The notes under the pieces: generated by a model
What the model was told of the DNA's origin: nothing
The model's database searches: none
The model's input: the letters and a program-made list of their open reading frames with translations, nothing else
Shown here: positions 30,190-43,591 of the stretch, one piece after another
How the letters are laid out: each line of letters opens with the position of its first letter
Numbering within the stretch: position 1 is the stretch's first letter
Translations under genes and position numbers: made by a program
Assembly (NCBI GenBank): GCA_964036045.1
Contig: OZ038380.1
Location: 188,439,194 to 188,503,193 of the forward strand
Origin: Eutreptiella sp. 'Long Island Sound 2002'
Lineage: Eukaryota; Euglenozoa; Euglenophyceae; Eutreptiales; Eutreptiaceae
Length of the DNA stretch: 64,000 nt
Reading direction: 5' to 3'

Positions 30190-33100
30190 GAGGGAAAAGG
30201 CATCATATTAGCTATTATCATATGAGCTTAGCCCATGGGCTGAGTGCCTTGCCCCACCTCTTCATGAGTTGCCATGACGACGGCTGGACGGACAAGGCTC
30301 CCCCTGCTCTGACAGCCCGGTTTCCTCGCATGTGGCTCGTCCGTGTCCCTCCACAGCCCCTTGTTGACAAACACGGTCGCCTGCCAGAGGCATGCTGGCC
30401 ACCATTGTGTGGTGCATGGGACAGACTTCCTGCACCCATCCCCTGGCCAGACCTGGTAACTCAACACAGTGTCGTATCCGCTGCCCAGCTGGTTGTGCCT
30501 CCCTTTCCTGCAACAGGGGGGAGATGGGGTGTAGCTGCTCAGGGTTCGGTGGTTGCAGAACCAACGGGACCTCATAGGGTTGCATCACCATGGAGTCATC
30601 TGTTTTTTGGCTCAGACCAAGATGAGCTGACGTAGCCTGCTCGCGTCACAGTACCCGAGGTAACCCCTCAGGATCAAGGTTCAGAGCTGTCGCATCACCA
30701 TGGAGTCATCCTCCATGCCCTCATAGCCTCGTGGTTGCGGTTGCAAAATTAACGGGACTGCATAGAGGCCCCCGGGGAGGGTCTTTTGTTTCCGCCTCTA
30801 AATGCTGTCCTCCAATCTCATCAAACGCAGATGCAAGGCACGTTGGTGCCATGGGGTGGTGGTCCAGTGTATCTCTCTCACTCCCCCCAGACGTTGCTGC
30901 CGGCGACCAGAGGCAGACATCGGCATCGCACTATGCCAACTTGAGGCGACTGTTGGAGACCACCATGAGGTCAGCAGTGGTTACGGTGGTCACCTTGGCC
31001 ATTGGAGAAGACGGGTCCAAAATAGCCTACTTCGTGCACACAGTGCGCACAGTGCATGCACAGCGCACAGTGTGCCCCCTTAACCACGAAAGAATGAAAA
31101 ACAAATTTTTACAGGGCTGTCTACGCCCCCCTAATTTTAACATCATTTATCCGTTTAATAGAAGTTGGGGAAGGAATTGAGAGCAGGAGAGGGGATGAAA
31201 GATGAATATGCAAAGATTGGGTCGCCCACAACGAAGAGGGGACCCGAATGCATCAACACAAGAGGGTGCAGACCACCAGGTGGAACTCATTGCATTTTCT
31301 TTGGGGACTAACCAGTGACGATTCAGGGGGGGCACCAATGTGTGATGCTGCATAACCCTGCTGTACAAAGGTGGATTCAAACAGTTTCCTATCCAGAGGG
31401 GTAGAATAGCCCTGCGCACTAGGGGAATAGCATTCCCATTGAGCGCTGAACCATTCTCTCAAGTCCTCCTGTGACATAAATGCCACGCCTGACCAGGCCC
31501 GAACTAGAACTTTTTTCCGGCAGTGGTGCCGCCTGCCACCCCCCTGTGTTGGTGCCAATACCCGCCACCATGAAGACACAGAAACGGGGTGCCAACACAG
31601 CGGCTTGATGGATCGTCATGACTGGCGAAAAGCCGATTGACCCCACCAACTGCCAGGCAATGCCCCCCCCTCCCCCTCTGGACCCCCTGCCCAACCCCCG
31701 CACCCCCCTCTGTTGGATTGGAACCATGGAAATACCACAGGGATTGAGATACGGTGGCATAGGCCAGCAGGGATGTTTGTGTTGGCGGCAGGAGCATCAG
31801 TGTTCCAAGCAAAGGTCATCTTGGGCCTTCACAGGGCATGTCGTATGGTGGTCACAATTTTTTTGTGTAGTCCTAGAAACTGTGTTGCACTTCCAAACCA
31901 GCCTTCTTCGGCAGTTTTTTATGATCGCGCGGCGTGATGGCACACCAAGCAACAGTTCTGAGCCCATTTGGTTTTGTGCAGTCAGCAATTTCACTGAGGT
32001 TTGCGGTCTAATGGTTCAATTTTGCTAATCCAGAAACGGAGTTTGGGTTCCCTTGCACCAGTGGTGATGGTGATGTCAGCAGCACACCGTTCGCACATCC
32101 CCATAGCAGTGCCGTGGTGACTATCATGTACCTTAGCGGCAGTGAGTCTCAGCAGGGGCCCGTGCTGCCCTGCTGCCAGCTGCCCCAATCCCCCATCAGT
32201 TCGACAACGCGCAGGGAGGAACAGGTTGCAAACCCACTGTCTTGCAAGGAAGCCGTTCAACATGAGCGAGCATGAAAGAAAACTTGAGGGGATGTTGAAT
32301 GGTCAGCAGATGTGCTATGTGAGGGTTGACACTTCAGATCACACGCGCTTGTCTGTGCCTGCAGTCCGAGGTGGTTGTTCTGAACGAGTGGTGCTGGCTG
32401 GTGACGGGCGCACAGACAGGTCACAGCCCAAGCTGGCTCCTTCCGGGTTTTCCTTCGAGAACCGCAGCATCAGACAGCGACAACCGACCGAGAGCCGTGC
32501 TTGGGCACAATCTGTGGCACGGCGAGCACCAGATGCAGCCGCGCCGGGTGCAGCAAAGAAGTAGAAATGACCGGAAATCCCACACAGAATGTTGTACACA
32601 GCTATCACCTGCAAATGCACTCCTCTTTGCGCAAATTCGTCACTGTAGGGGGTGCGCCCGTGGGATGTGGCATCCAATGGGCTGCGCATCCTGGCCAGAC
32701 CACTCGACGGAAAACGCCGTCTCAATTGTACAACAGCAATGCGAAGAGAGCATTTGCTCGCCCCGCCCGCAAACAGCGGGTGGTGCGGCAGAAGCACCTG
32801 TCACAAGCGCGGCCCATGGCAAATGGCTCACTCCCGGAAGGAAGTCTGTGTCAAAGCATCGGATATCACGAGGGTGTTTGCCCCCCCCGCCCCCCCTCGC
32901 CGTTTTGGAATAATGGTCTCTGTCTCTTTGGGGACAATATCACATTTAAGTCCTTGCCCAAACCGCGCAGTGCATGGTGATGGGGACTCCTCTCTCCTTC
33001 TGCCAACAGTGCTCTGCCACATCTTGCTGTCTCGTCATCCGACTGTCAGCCCCAGTGCCACCACCCGCCAAGCCAGGTGGACGTCTTGGAAGCGCTGCGC

Positions 33101-34417
33101 CTCCGCGTCCCATTTTGTGATGGGAAAGCCATTCATCTGTGCTGCTCATTCAATTCATCACAGTAGGCCCCGGAGACATGCCCGGTACACTGCTTCCATT
33201 TTCATCAGCGATGGCTGGTGCACTCGCAGGTGTTGGCCGCGTTGACGATCGGCTTCATTAATGATGCAGCAAGCGGCCACAGGCGCATGACTGCCTCCAC
33301 TTGCTGCAGGGGACCACACGTCCGCAACCCCAACTCCAGCCCCCAAAAGAGGCGTCACACAAGCCATATACAAACAGGAAACCTTTTTTTTTCGGGGGGG
33401 GGGGGGGCTCAGACCAATATGAGCTGACGTAGCCTGCTCACTGTATGGTACTCGAGAAAATCTCTTGGGATAAAGGTTCAGAGCCGTCCAGTTATACAGT
33501 GACCCCACAAAGGACGGTGGTAGCGGATGCGACATGTAGTGAGGGTGAGCTTGAGTCTGCCACCAGATTATGTAGTGGTAAACTACCACGCCCGTAGGCT
33601 TCCTGGTGTGCACAGGAGGCACCAAAGACTGCAGGCTGTAAAGAACAGCGGTAAAGGGTTGCAGAAAGACTGTTCCCTGTGGTTGAAACGAATATGCAAG
33701 CACCCACCCCCAGAGGAGACCTATGCCATAGACCACATACCCCTGTCTTGTTGTACCATGCATCTGCTACCGCTGAACATAGCATCTTCGGTGCCGTAGG
33801 GACACAAACAGCAACACTGTACACAACAACACCTCCTCAAATCAGTACTAGCAACAAGACGCCCCCTCCAAGCAGTACTGCACAGCACGGCCTGCCTCAG
33901 GCCAACAAATCACCCAAACACTGCGCTGCTGCAAAGATGTGCGCACCCCAAGGTCTGGCACTCTTCGTCACGCACGGCCTTCTACGGTCAATGCAATGGT
34001 CACATTCATCCATTCCACAGCGCCTCCGCCTCCTCCTCATTCGCTATTCTTCTCCCACGGCATCCCTCAAAGATCCCAACACCTTTCGCAGGCTCGACCC
34101 CTTTGCAGCGTATGCTAGAGCCTGTGGTGCTGCGCTCAATGGTGCTGAACGGGGAACGGACTCCGCCTCTGCTGCATGGGCGGGGCCACGCCATGCATGC
34201 TCCCACCAAGCTCCCCAACCTGGGGGCCAGTCGCGCCCCAACTGACAGCCAGGCCCAAACCACTTATCTAAAACAAGGCGACAAGGTCAGGAACCCCAGT
34301 AATTGTGTGGCCGCAAGGGTCAAGCCAGTGCTGGTGGTGTTTGGTCACTGACCACGACGCAGTTGCGCATGCATACTGCACCAACACCAGGATCATATGT
34401 TCATATCTTTTTTTTTT
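30190..34417. other. repeat-rich stretch without a confident gene
   Basis: Contains R8 copies (30604-30700, 33405-33665). Protein-like frames occur on the minus strand (31253-31579, 32339-32797, 33158-33763) and on the plus strand (32260-32564, starting MSEHERKLEGMLNG), but none has a recognised motif and several overlap on opposite strands. A retroelement origin is possible. Confidence 0.3.
33405..33665 (-). repeat. dispersed repeat R8, copy 2
   Basis: Shares GAGCTGACGTAGCCTGCTCA, CTGTATGGTACTCGAGA and GTGCACAGGAGGCAC with 34418-34705, and its end with 30604-30700. Read on the minus strand each copy ends in TTGGTCTGAG or a variant followed by an A-rich run, which suggests a retroposed 3' end. 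Minus frame of this copy is open; that of the 34.4 kb copy has stops. Confidence 0.75.
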
Positions 34418-34705
34418 GGACCAGACCAAAATGAGCTGCCGTGGTCTACTCACTGTATGGTACTCGAGATGACTTCTTGGGATCAAGGATCAGAGCTGTC
34501 CAGTGCTATGATGCTCCCACAGATGACTGTGGTAGCGGATCTGACACGTCGTGATGGCACCAGATTATGCAGTGGGAAACTGCCACGCCCATGGGCTTCC
34601 CGGTGTGCACAGGAGGCACTAAGGACTGGAGGCTGCAAAGAGCAGCGGGTTATAGAAGACTGTAGGCTGAAAAGAAAAGCGGGTTGCAGAACAACACCGA
34701 CATCA
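34418..34705 (-). repeat. dispersed repeat R8, copy 3
   Basis: About 290 bases matching copy 2, abutting the 3' end of the AC19 gene. A T run at 34410 lies at its outer end. Confidence 0.75.
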
Positions 34706-34708
34706 GGA

Positions 34709-35149
34709 TCACATGTCCATATCCCCCGACTTCTTCTCCGTGTCGTACTTGGTCAACGCCGTCTTGAACATCCCCAGCGTATGCTGCATCACAGTGCTGA
34801 GCTCATGGAGGCCCTCTTTCAGCACCTCGCAGGCCGGGGGCAGATCGGCATCCTCCTCCTCTGTACCCGCTTTGCCGGTGCGCAAATGCACTTTCATCTT
34901 GGGTTCGAGCGGATGGGGGATCGTGTACCCACAGAACGAGGTCTTCGGGTTGGACATGAGGACGTGCCGCAAAGAATTGCCAAGAGTGTGCCCCTCGTCA
35001 GACCACAAGAAGGTGGCAATCGACGGGTCTTTGCCCGGGTAGATCCGCAGTTTGACGTCTGGGGCGTCCCCTGGGCCCCGAACATCCGGTAGCCCATCAT
35101 CACGCATGGGCTTCTGCAGGTCTTTATCAACCCGGCGCTCGGCGGCCAT
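34709..35149 (-). CDS. DNA-directed RNA polymerases I and III subunit RPAC2 (AC19)
   Basis: An intronless frame of 146 codons. AC19/RPAC2 pairs with AC40/RPAC1 as the alpha-like heterodimer that nucleates assembly of RNA polymerases I and III in the nucleus. The family signature is clear: FLWSDEGHTLGNSLRHVLM (residues about 46-64), then NPKTSFCGYTIPHPLEPKM, then a C-terminal helix with VLKEGLHELSTVMQHTLGMF. Human and yeast relatives are about 130-145 residues, so the length fits a complete protein with a hydrophilic N-terminal extension. The start ATG at 35149 is the first in frame; stop at 34709-34711. It is flanked by repeat R8 at the 3' side and by an AT-richer stretch upstream with repeated AAATTTCGCG-like words. 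Identification is firm; the lack of introns contrasts with neighbouring genes. Confidence 0.93.
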   Translation of the reverse strand: MAAERRVDKDLQKPMRDDGLPDVRGPGDAPDVKLRIYPGKDPSIATFLWSDEGHTLGNSLRHVLMSNPKTSFCGYTIPHPLEPKMKVHLRTGKAGTEEEDADLPPACEVLKEGLHELSTVMQHTLGMFKTALTKYDTEKKSGDMDM

Positions 35150-37620
35150 TGCAGCGTTTCACAACTGACAAAAAAACGACACTCAGAAAGTGATGCACTC
35201 CAGGAACTCACTTCAAATGGGGGGGGGGGGGGGCTGAGAAATATCCGGGCACTGCAGAAAGGTGGCCTGCAGGATATCTGACGCTGCATACAGGGAGGGG
35301 GGGGGGGGGGGGATTTTGCGCCAAGCCAAATCCGCTGTGGCAAATTTCGCGGAGCCCCCTGGATTTTGTGTGGTACCCCCCGCCAGAGTGAACAATGTGT
35401 ACTGCTAGTGTGCGAGAAATTCGCGGAGAACCCTGAATTTCGCGTGGGAAATTTTGCGGTCAATTTGAAACGCGAAATTTCCCACACGAAAAGAAAATGC
35501 CACGATATCCCCTCCCGCCCTGTACGGGTCCCATGAGGGATTACCCGCGAAATGTGGCAGCTTTGACAGAGCAGATTGAGGAGAGGGGGATAGGTTGGAA
35601 CAATGGAACAGGTGGACGAGCCGGGTACCCCATTCTTGGAAAAATTTACCAGAGGAATTGATGGCAGATTTTCTGAACTGACCCAGTTTCCGTGTCACCT
35701 CTTTGCGGCGTTGTTTCTGCATGTATACCCCCACTGCCACAATGCCCCTGGGTCCCATGGAGATGCATTAAGGCGCGAACAGAGCTGAAGTGCCACGAGG
35801 TCCTCTTTGGGTCGGGGTTTCTGGTGGGCAGAGGCATAGTTTCTTACCTCCATTGTGTCCGACTGTTTGTCGATGGGTTAGTCGCTGGGGATTTTCTTCA
35901 TCCATCGGATAAAATGCGTGCGGAATTTGCGCATTGTTCGCCGGGTCCAATGGCGAATATTGGGGATTGTCGAGTGTTGTGGTTCCGCGGTAGGGAGGGC
36001 CACATTTTTGTACACGATTTCCCCCCGCATGATCACCCACTGACGGAAAAATATATAGTATGAGGTTGGGTTCAAAATATCCCACAGCAATCCCGGCACG
36101 AGAAAAGCGTCCAGGCGTCTTCCGCCGCTGGTATGGGTCGGCGATGTGTGGAGGGGGTGAATGCAGTGAATAGCGGGTCCGCCAAGGGGTATTGTTGAAG
36201 GGGTTGCTGCCGCGCGCGGCGGTGTGGGGGGAGAAGGCCGGATGGCATCGTTGAAATCTGCCCCCAGAAGGGCCGGGGTGGACAATGAAAGGAACTAGTC
36301 ATCAAACACAGTGCGCTCAGACATAGTGAAAGGGCCGTGCTGGTTGACCATTAAAAACCGGGGGGCAACATGCAAAGCAATCTCGTACTTGGTGCAGGCG
36401 GGGGAGTGGATGCAGGTCAAAAGTCTTGCATTTTGGCATTTTGGTCGAGAAAAAAGAATTGACAGTTTTGGGCTTGGAAGAATCAAACTATTCGTTGGGT
36501 TAGAATTAGAACCAAGCGTTGAGGTTGACGCATCATGATTGGGGCTTGAACGTCCTAAGGGGAATTTGACGATGAGCGTACTTCAAAGGCGTAGAGTTAA
36601 ATGGGGAAAGGCAGATTCTCACATTGCACACTCCAGACCCTGGATTTTGACCCATTTTGACCATGAAACAAAGGTTTCGGATTCTGACGCATCGCAAATA
36701 CTTTTTTAATCCCGAAATTTGGTCCACGCATCCAATGTCAGCAACTGCCACGCCCGATCGCCATGTCCAATGCTATGGATCTCAATTTCAAAAAATACAC
36801 TACGATCCTCTGAAGGTGCGAAAAATTGCCCTGGAAAGATCAACACTATGATCCACAATTTCCTACGTGCCAAGTTATATGGGACCTCAAGTGACAAAGA
36901 AATCATGCACAGTCCCACAAGAAAGCAAGGGGCACTACCCGTGTGGGCGATTCCCAAAAAGTCTATCATACGGATTTTGATGGTGCCACATTCCCATGGA
37001 GCACCAAGGGCTCCAAGTTACCCAATCGAGAGGGAGTGTGAGTTGAATGACTGCTCAAAGAAGGCACTGTTTTGGAAAGCCCGGAAGTATAACATGGCCC
37101 ACCTGCATGGTTGTAAACTATAACCAAGTGGTTGGGATTGGGAGTTCCCACGTTGAGGGCGAGTGGAAATGGCGAAGGATAGGGTTTTCCAGCCGTGAAA
37201 AATGGGTCGTTTTCGGAGCCATTTTTGTGAAGTGACTTATGAGTGGTGCTCAACCAAGGGGAAGAGGTTTTAGCAACCAACTCTATGATGCATGGGGGGC
37301 GCTGACCTCCTATTGCGAAGTCCAACACTGACCTAGACCCAAGCCTATAGGGGTAGCTTTGGGGAGGGGTTGGAAGTTGGGCATTTTGGCTGCAGGGGCA
37401 AAATATGCCAACTTATGATTTTTGCCCCTTTTATCCCATTGGGGTGGGACACAAGGTTGAAGTGTCACATGGAAGGGTGTCCAGAGGGTTCCACCCCTAT
37501 GGTATGGGTATGCCACCTAGTGCCTATCTGCGTGAGCACTAGGGCAAAACCGAAGAATGAAGGGGTCTTTTGAAGTATGGAAAATGGCGCTTTTTGAGTC
37601 TTTTTAGCAGCATATAATGG
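35150..37620. other. region upstream of RPAC2, no confident gene
   Basis: 35.2-35.5 kb holds G runs and several AAATTTCGCG/GAATTTCGCG words that could be promoter elements. 35.6-37.6 kb is AT-richer than the rest; frames on both strands (for example 35692-36063 plus, 36966-37328 minus) have natural-looking composition but no recognised motif. Confidence 0.35.
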
Positions 37621-37632
37621 GGTGCAATGGGG

Positions 37633-38085
37633 TTATATTGAGCCCGTGAGCCCATCTTCGTTACAGTGTCCACGTTGTCTGTCAAGACGAAGGGCAGGTT
37701 TGGCTGGTGACCCCAGTCGGGCAACGACATGAGAGTTGGTGTCGATGTCGGGACGCAATCTGGCACCTCGTTCAGAGCGTTGAGCTCCCGGATGATATGG
37801 GCGCGGAAGTAGCACCAACCCCCAGTGCGACAAGGTGTCCCAGTACGGATTGCTGCTTGGCATACACGCATGAGGAGCATACAGTGTTAGCGGCGCACAG
37901 GGGCCGGCTGTCTTGCCTCGCGGCAAGTGTTGTTGAGGGGAGCCACAAGCTCGGGTCACTAAAGTACTACCCCGACATGGCGTCCTTGTTGGCAATGTGC
38001 CATCGGGGGAGTACTCACACCGTATCTGACTGGCCAATTGTGCAAAGTACCGGTACAAGCTCTGCTGCTGAGCTACCATCCAACA
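37633..38085 (-). other. protein-like minus-strand stretch, unassigned
   Basis: Contains MVAQQQSLYRYFAQLASQIR followed by a good donor-like GTGAGTAC (about 38015), and further down LNALNEVPDCVPTSTPTLMS in another frame. Possible exons, not joined. Confidence 0.2.
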
Positions 38086-38837
38086 TCACAACCCGGAGGG
38101 GGGGGGGGGCTTCGGGTTTAGCTGCCAACCCAACCCCTCCCCCTTGCACAGTGCTGTCTGAGGTATGATCGACATGTCTGGTCGCACAGTGGGCGTTGCT
38201 TCAGTCTTCCATAGTGCACATGTCCTGTGCGCCTGACCGGCAACACACCCAAGCAGTCAGCCCATCCACTTGGCTGTAGACCGCGAGGCCGGTGTGCAAT
38301 GGCGGTGGGGATGGCAGACAATGGCCAGCAATGCTCTCCTGTTGACCCGTTTACCCTCTGGGCAAAGGAGAGCCAGCGGCCCCGCCCCCCCCCCCCAGGC
38401 AAAGCCTAGCAGCAGCATCCACCCGGGCGGTGGGCCCTCATCCACCAACACCATGTGACTGTTGTGACTGGCCTTCAGTCCGTGCTCTGCGCCCTTTTGG
38501 TGAACAACCCCAGGGGGGGGGGGGGGGGGCAGCACAGCACAACCGCTGAGGGGGGGCACATCCGAACAGACTGAAAATGAGCAACGCTGTCAACCGACAA
38601 CCGGCAGAGCCTGGGCAGGCCCATTCCTGCCTCCTGCAGTGCCACATGCCTGTCTGCCTTCATCCTCCGCCTGCTGCCTCCTTCCCGTGCCCACGTCCTG
38701 TCGATCATGGTCCCCTTCTCAGACCCCCACCTCCCCCCCCGCCTCGCCCTTATCCCGTACACAACGCGCCCCATGCAGCCCCCGTCCTTTACTGGGCCAC
38801 GCCCTCTGCCTGGGCGCTGTCCAGAGGGCCCCATCGC

Positions 38838-39200
38838 CAGGCTATTGCTTAGTGACCCCGGGGGGGGGGGGGGGTTGGTTTGGGCCTCGGCCAGGTCTCA
38901 GCCACCCACCCACCCACCCACCCAACCCTACCCCCCCCCTGGGGGGGGGGGGGTCTATGCCCTCCACCCACAGTCACATACAAGCACTTGAAAATCTGTG
39001 GAACAAAAGGGCAAAACTGACCAGCAAAAAATTGCCCCCACTGGGGTCGGAACCCAGAACCTTGAAAGTAGAGTCAAGCACCACAACCAACTTAACTAAC
39101 AGCCAGCCCAAAATGCTGAAATTTGCGGCTAACCCACCCACCCATCTCTACACCCACCCACCGGGGGGGGGGGGGATTTCGCCCACTAAGCAATAGCCTG
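38838..39200. mobile_element. hAT-like element R1 with an unusual, tRNA-like interior
   Basis: Ends CAGGCTATTGCTTAGTG and CACTAAGCAATAGCCTG are perfect 17-base inverted repeats. Flanks CCCATCGC (38830-38837) and CACATCGC (39201-39208) agree at seven of eight. The interior differs from the other copies: two G runs and a tRNA-like segment at 39037-39110. Confidence 0.8.
39037..39110 (-). pseudogene. tRNA-like sequence inside a hAT-like element
   Basis: On the minus strand CTGGG-TTCCGAC-CCCAG forms a perfect T-arm with seven-base loop, preceded by a CTTGA/TCAAG anticodon-like arm with an eight-base loop and by GTTAGTTAAGTTGGTT, which resembles an A box. The eight-base loop and the degenerate T-loop argue against a working tRNA. 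Confidence 0.45.
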
Positions 39201-40206
39201 CACATCGCCCGGGACCAGGCGGCATCCTTCCACGAGGCATCAGCCTCCACAGTCACGGAGGTCCCGGGCGGCACGATTCGTCTTCGACTTCGGAACGATG
39301 TGCGCGGGTCGAATGCCGTTCCGCACCACTTGCGCAGTCCGCGGGTCCGTGTGCCGGAGCCCCAGGCCACGCAATGCCCAGCCACCCGCTCGCAGTGCCC
39401 GGCAGAGCTCCGCACCCCCTCTGCCGGGGGGCGGCGCGGTGCGATGCGTCTCCCAGCGCGAGGGTACCCTGCCCGGACGGGCGCGCCGGAGGGGCATGGG
39501 AGTGCTGGACGGCCCTCCGATGGGGCTGCGCTGGGACAGTGCGCTGCTGGGCAACTCCGTGGGCGACGCAGCGGGTCTGGCCACCCGGTCCGTCCCGTTC
39601 GATGTGGCGATCATTCTGAGGAATGACATGTTATGATCCCCCCCCCCGTGTCCACCCCCCCATCCGCGCGGGTTAGGGGACTCCCTCCCCAAAAAGGTGA
39701 ACACGTACGTACACCCACCGGCAAACTCACTCGGCCTTAATGGCACCCCCCCCCTCCCCCGTGTCGACATTCGCCGCTGTTCGTCCAAGACACCCGGCGA
39801 ACACCCGAAACATCCGAAAAGAGTGCGCCCGCGAGACGCCGTGTTAGAGGCATGGCATCGGACAAACGCAAATGTCCGGTTTAACACAATCGATGGGTCC
39901 ACAGCATCAACGCACGACGCGTTGGGCCGCCTGGACGCCGGTCCCATGGGCGGCCGGTCCCCCCCGGAGCGGGTGGCATATCGACGGCGGCCGGTGGGGT
40001 ATCTCTGGGCCCTCCGCAGGCAACCCCCGACGGTCCATCCCCCCAACCGCCCGCCAGGGGGTCCACCGCTTCAGGCACGAGGGCCAGGGGCACAGCGCAC
40101 CTGCCGTCCGCAAGGCCCCCCTTCAGTCCACTCCCTCCACCAGTCCTCGTCTTGCACAGCCCCCCCCCCCCCCCCCCCCGCCGGCGTTCCTCCCCCCTCT
40201 CTCCGC

Positions 40207-40450
40207 TGGAGTCGGCAAACCCCACATGGACTCGGAGTGTACATCTGGATGCACCTGGTCAACGGCACAGGCAACAGCCCGTCTCCGGGACGGCCGGCCC
40301 AGGAGTAGTCAAACAGGACAAGTCATCCGGGGGCCCCATTGACACAACCACAACACGTTCGGACCCACAGAGGGTCGGGAAGTACAGTGGCGAGAGGGCA
40401 ATAGGCGCCGCCAAAGGCAAACAAACCAACACCATGGCGTCGTGCCACCC
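40207..40450 (-). repeat. dispersed repeat R2, copy 4 (reversed)
   Basis: Runs from GGAGTCGGCAAACCCC to CACCATGGCGTCGTGCCA, the reverse complement of the copy at 23930-24150. Confidence 0.8.
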
Positions 40451-40732
40451 CCCTCAATGCCCCCCCCCCCCCCTCTCTGGCCCGCCCTCACTAACTCCTT
40501 CTCACCCCCAGACACAATGGGCACAACTGCCTTCACAAAGGCGCGGTGCAGTGCATACACCCGCGCAAGCGATGGCCACAATTCATTCCCAAACCCAAAC
40601 CCAAAACCCAAACCGCTGCGGACATCCGGAAGTCCCCCACGGCACACGGCCTCAGCCTTGATGCCTCCCCCTCCCCAAGCGCCCCCAACGCTGCTGCTCG
40701 TCACAGAGCTTCCCCCATGGGCCCTGGGCGCT

Positions 40733-43537
40733 CTACGCGTCCGCCGCCGCCTCCGCCTCCCTCACAATCTCCCCCACCGCCCGCACGATGCGGTCCAACA
40801 AGTCCGGGTGCACGGCCGCCACGACCCCGCGATTGTTGAACAACTTGTACCCAGCGGAGAAGTCCAAGGCCCGGCCGGACTGGTCGCACACGGCCCCCCC
40901 CGCCTCCGACAGGATCAGGCTGCCGCTTGCCTGGTCCCAGATGTTCTCGCGGTAGTCGCCGCCCGTCAGGCCCCCGGGAAGACGCAGCAGGATCTGTGCA
41001 AAGGAAGGGCGTGGGGCGGGGGGCGGGGGGCGTGGGGCGTGGGGCGTGGGGCGTGGGGCGGGGGGGCGGGGGGCGATGGGCGGGGGGCGGGGGGGCGGGG
41101 GGCGATGGGCGATGGGCGGGGGGCGGGGGGCGGGGGGGCGGGGGGCGATGGGCGGGGGGCGGGGGGCGGGGGGTGGGGGGGGAGTGGGTGCAGCCCCTCG
41201 CCCCCCAGGGCTTCTGGTGTGTGTTTGACGTGGGGGGCGTGGGCCGCACGCACACGGGGGGCGGTGGTGCAGCGGATGGGGGTGTGCAAAGGTATGGTCC
41301 GGTGATGTGGGGGCGTGGGTGGGGCTCCGGCCAGAGGGACCCCCTTCCCCGCACACGCCCACGGGGCCGGGGCACCGCGGGGCACACGCGCTCCGCAGAC
41401 CCGCCGGTCTCTGAGGCGGTGGTGACGGAGGTCCGGAACACACCGGGTCCCGGGGGCAATGCCTTGGCTTTGGGGGGCGGGGGGGGGGGGGGGGCTGATG
41501 CACCGGGGCACTGGGGACGGGGGGGAGGGGGGGGGGGGGCACCCCCGGGGCATCACGACGCGTCGCGACCGGGACACGGACCGTCGCGTCGCGCCCCCCA
41601 AGAGCGACTGCGCCGACGTGTGGCACTCCGACGCCGGTTCGACACCCCGTTTGTCTTTGTGCTGCCGGCGCCCTTTGGCAGCACGGGTCATGTCACGCCC
41701 CACCCCCGGGCGCACGGCATTGGCGCCGGGGGGATCGCGTCCCGGACCCCCACCCCCCCTCCTCGTGTTTCAGGCACCCGGAGGAAATGGGCGGTACCCC
41801 GCGGGTGTTCCCCACGTGCCCAGGCCCATCCCTCTCGGCCCCTCCCTGTGCCCAGGGCATGACAGTGAGTCTGGGGAGGAGACTGGGCGGGAAGAAAATT
41901 GCTCTGCGGGGGGGAGGGGGGACACGGAAGCCCATTTTCCCAACCCCCCCCCTCTCCCTCCTTGACCGCCGTGACAGGAGGGGGGGGTTCAGGGCGGGGG
42001 CGCCCGACCTGCCGTGCCGGGGGGGTGCGGGGGTCAACCCAACATCTATGGCTCAAAATGATACCCACGTCGCGCTGATCATTTTGACTACTCAAATGTG
42101 GGGGGGGAAGTTATTGGTGGAAAAAACTTTTTCGGGCCAAATTTTTGTGTTCTTGTGCCTTTGGCGCCAACATCCGTTCTTACACAAAACAAAGGGCCCG
42201 ACACGGAACCCCATTTCTCCAACCCCCCCCCCCTCCTCCTTCGGCGGGCACCCATGTCACCCCCCCCCCCCCCCCCGCAGAGCAATTTTCAGGTTGCCCT
42301 GCCCCCCGGTTGTGTGCCGAGGGCGCACCACACGTACATCGAGGCCGGGCCTCCCAAGGGCAGACCTGCTGCTCGTGTCCCGCGTGTCAGAGCCGCGCGA
42401 GGCAGTGCCTACCGAGTTCGGGGCGCAACACGAGCGGACATTACCGAGTGGCACATGGGACGGGGCCGATCTCCAACGCAATGACCGGGCCTCTGCCGGA
42501 CACCCGCGGCACGTCTCGGGGGGTGTCGGCGGGCGCACACACCTGCGCATCCCCGCGGGCCATACAACAGTACTTCGCCTGGCTGTCCATGCGCAGGGGG
42601 CCTTGGGTGATGCCCAGCTTCTCCGCCACCTTCGCCGCGTCGGTGTGCGAGCTGTGGGCGGCCTCCACAGACTCGCAGAAGCGCACGTCCGCCCCCTCCG
42701 CAAAGACCTCCGGCAACTTCAGGCGGATCGGGGCACAACGGGGGAGCTGCTGGTACGCGGGGCTGTCGGGGGGGGGCATGGGGTAGGAGTACGCCCCTTG
42801 AGCCTTCGCGGCGTAGAAGAGGGCCCCGGGCGTTGTGGCATGCGAAGCGTCGGGGTACGAGTCTGGACAAGAATGGGCGGGAGGGTTTGTGAGGACGGGG
42901 GAGGGATGGGGTGGGGGGGGTGGGGGGTCGGTGGGGGAGCGCTAGTGCGGCGCGACCCCCTGTGGCAGGGCCTCTGGGCCCGGCACTCCCGTTAGGGGCA
43001 CAGGAAATGGCGTGCATGACCTGTGGATGGGCAGCAGTGGACAGTAGGGCCATTCTCGGGACCACCGCCTGTTCAGGCCGGCAGAAGACGGTCCTGGTGC
43101 AGTATCTGCGTCGGTCCATAGACCCCGAGACCTCCGCTGTTCAGTAAGTCCGTACAAAGGGCCTTGAAGTGACCATGGGGCATGGGGCATGGGGCGTGAG
43201 GCATGGCACGGAGGTCTGTTGGGGGTGGGGTGGGGTGGGGGGGCAGCGCACCTCATGGGCACACGTTGAGAACCGCGAAACAAAAACAAAGCAAGAAAAG
43301 CGGTTGGAGAAAAAACTCCTCAGGAGCTGCAGAGCGGCCCTAGACGTCTTTCGGTGTGCCAAAGAGTGCACAAACTATCGCAAACGTGATGCAGGCACAG
43401 CCCTTTATTAGACCTAGATGCATCCACGGAGGAGTCCGTGATTGTTCAAACCAACGCCATCCATATGCATGTCATGCTGTGCTGGGTGCCCCCAACGAGC
43501 CACACACACACACACAGCAAGAGCATTCAGTGGTCAG

Positions 43538-43591
<54 letters not shown>

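Noticed and set aside
41853-42300. hAT assignment of the element in HAL2 intron 3
   Set aside because: The inverted ends are clear, but no 8-bp repeat flanks either possible border.
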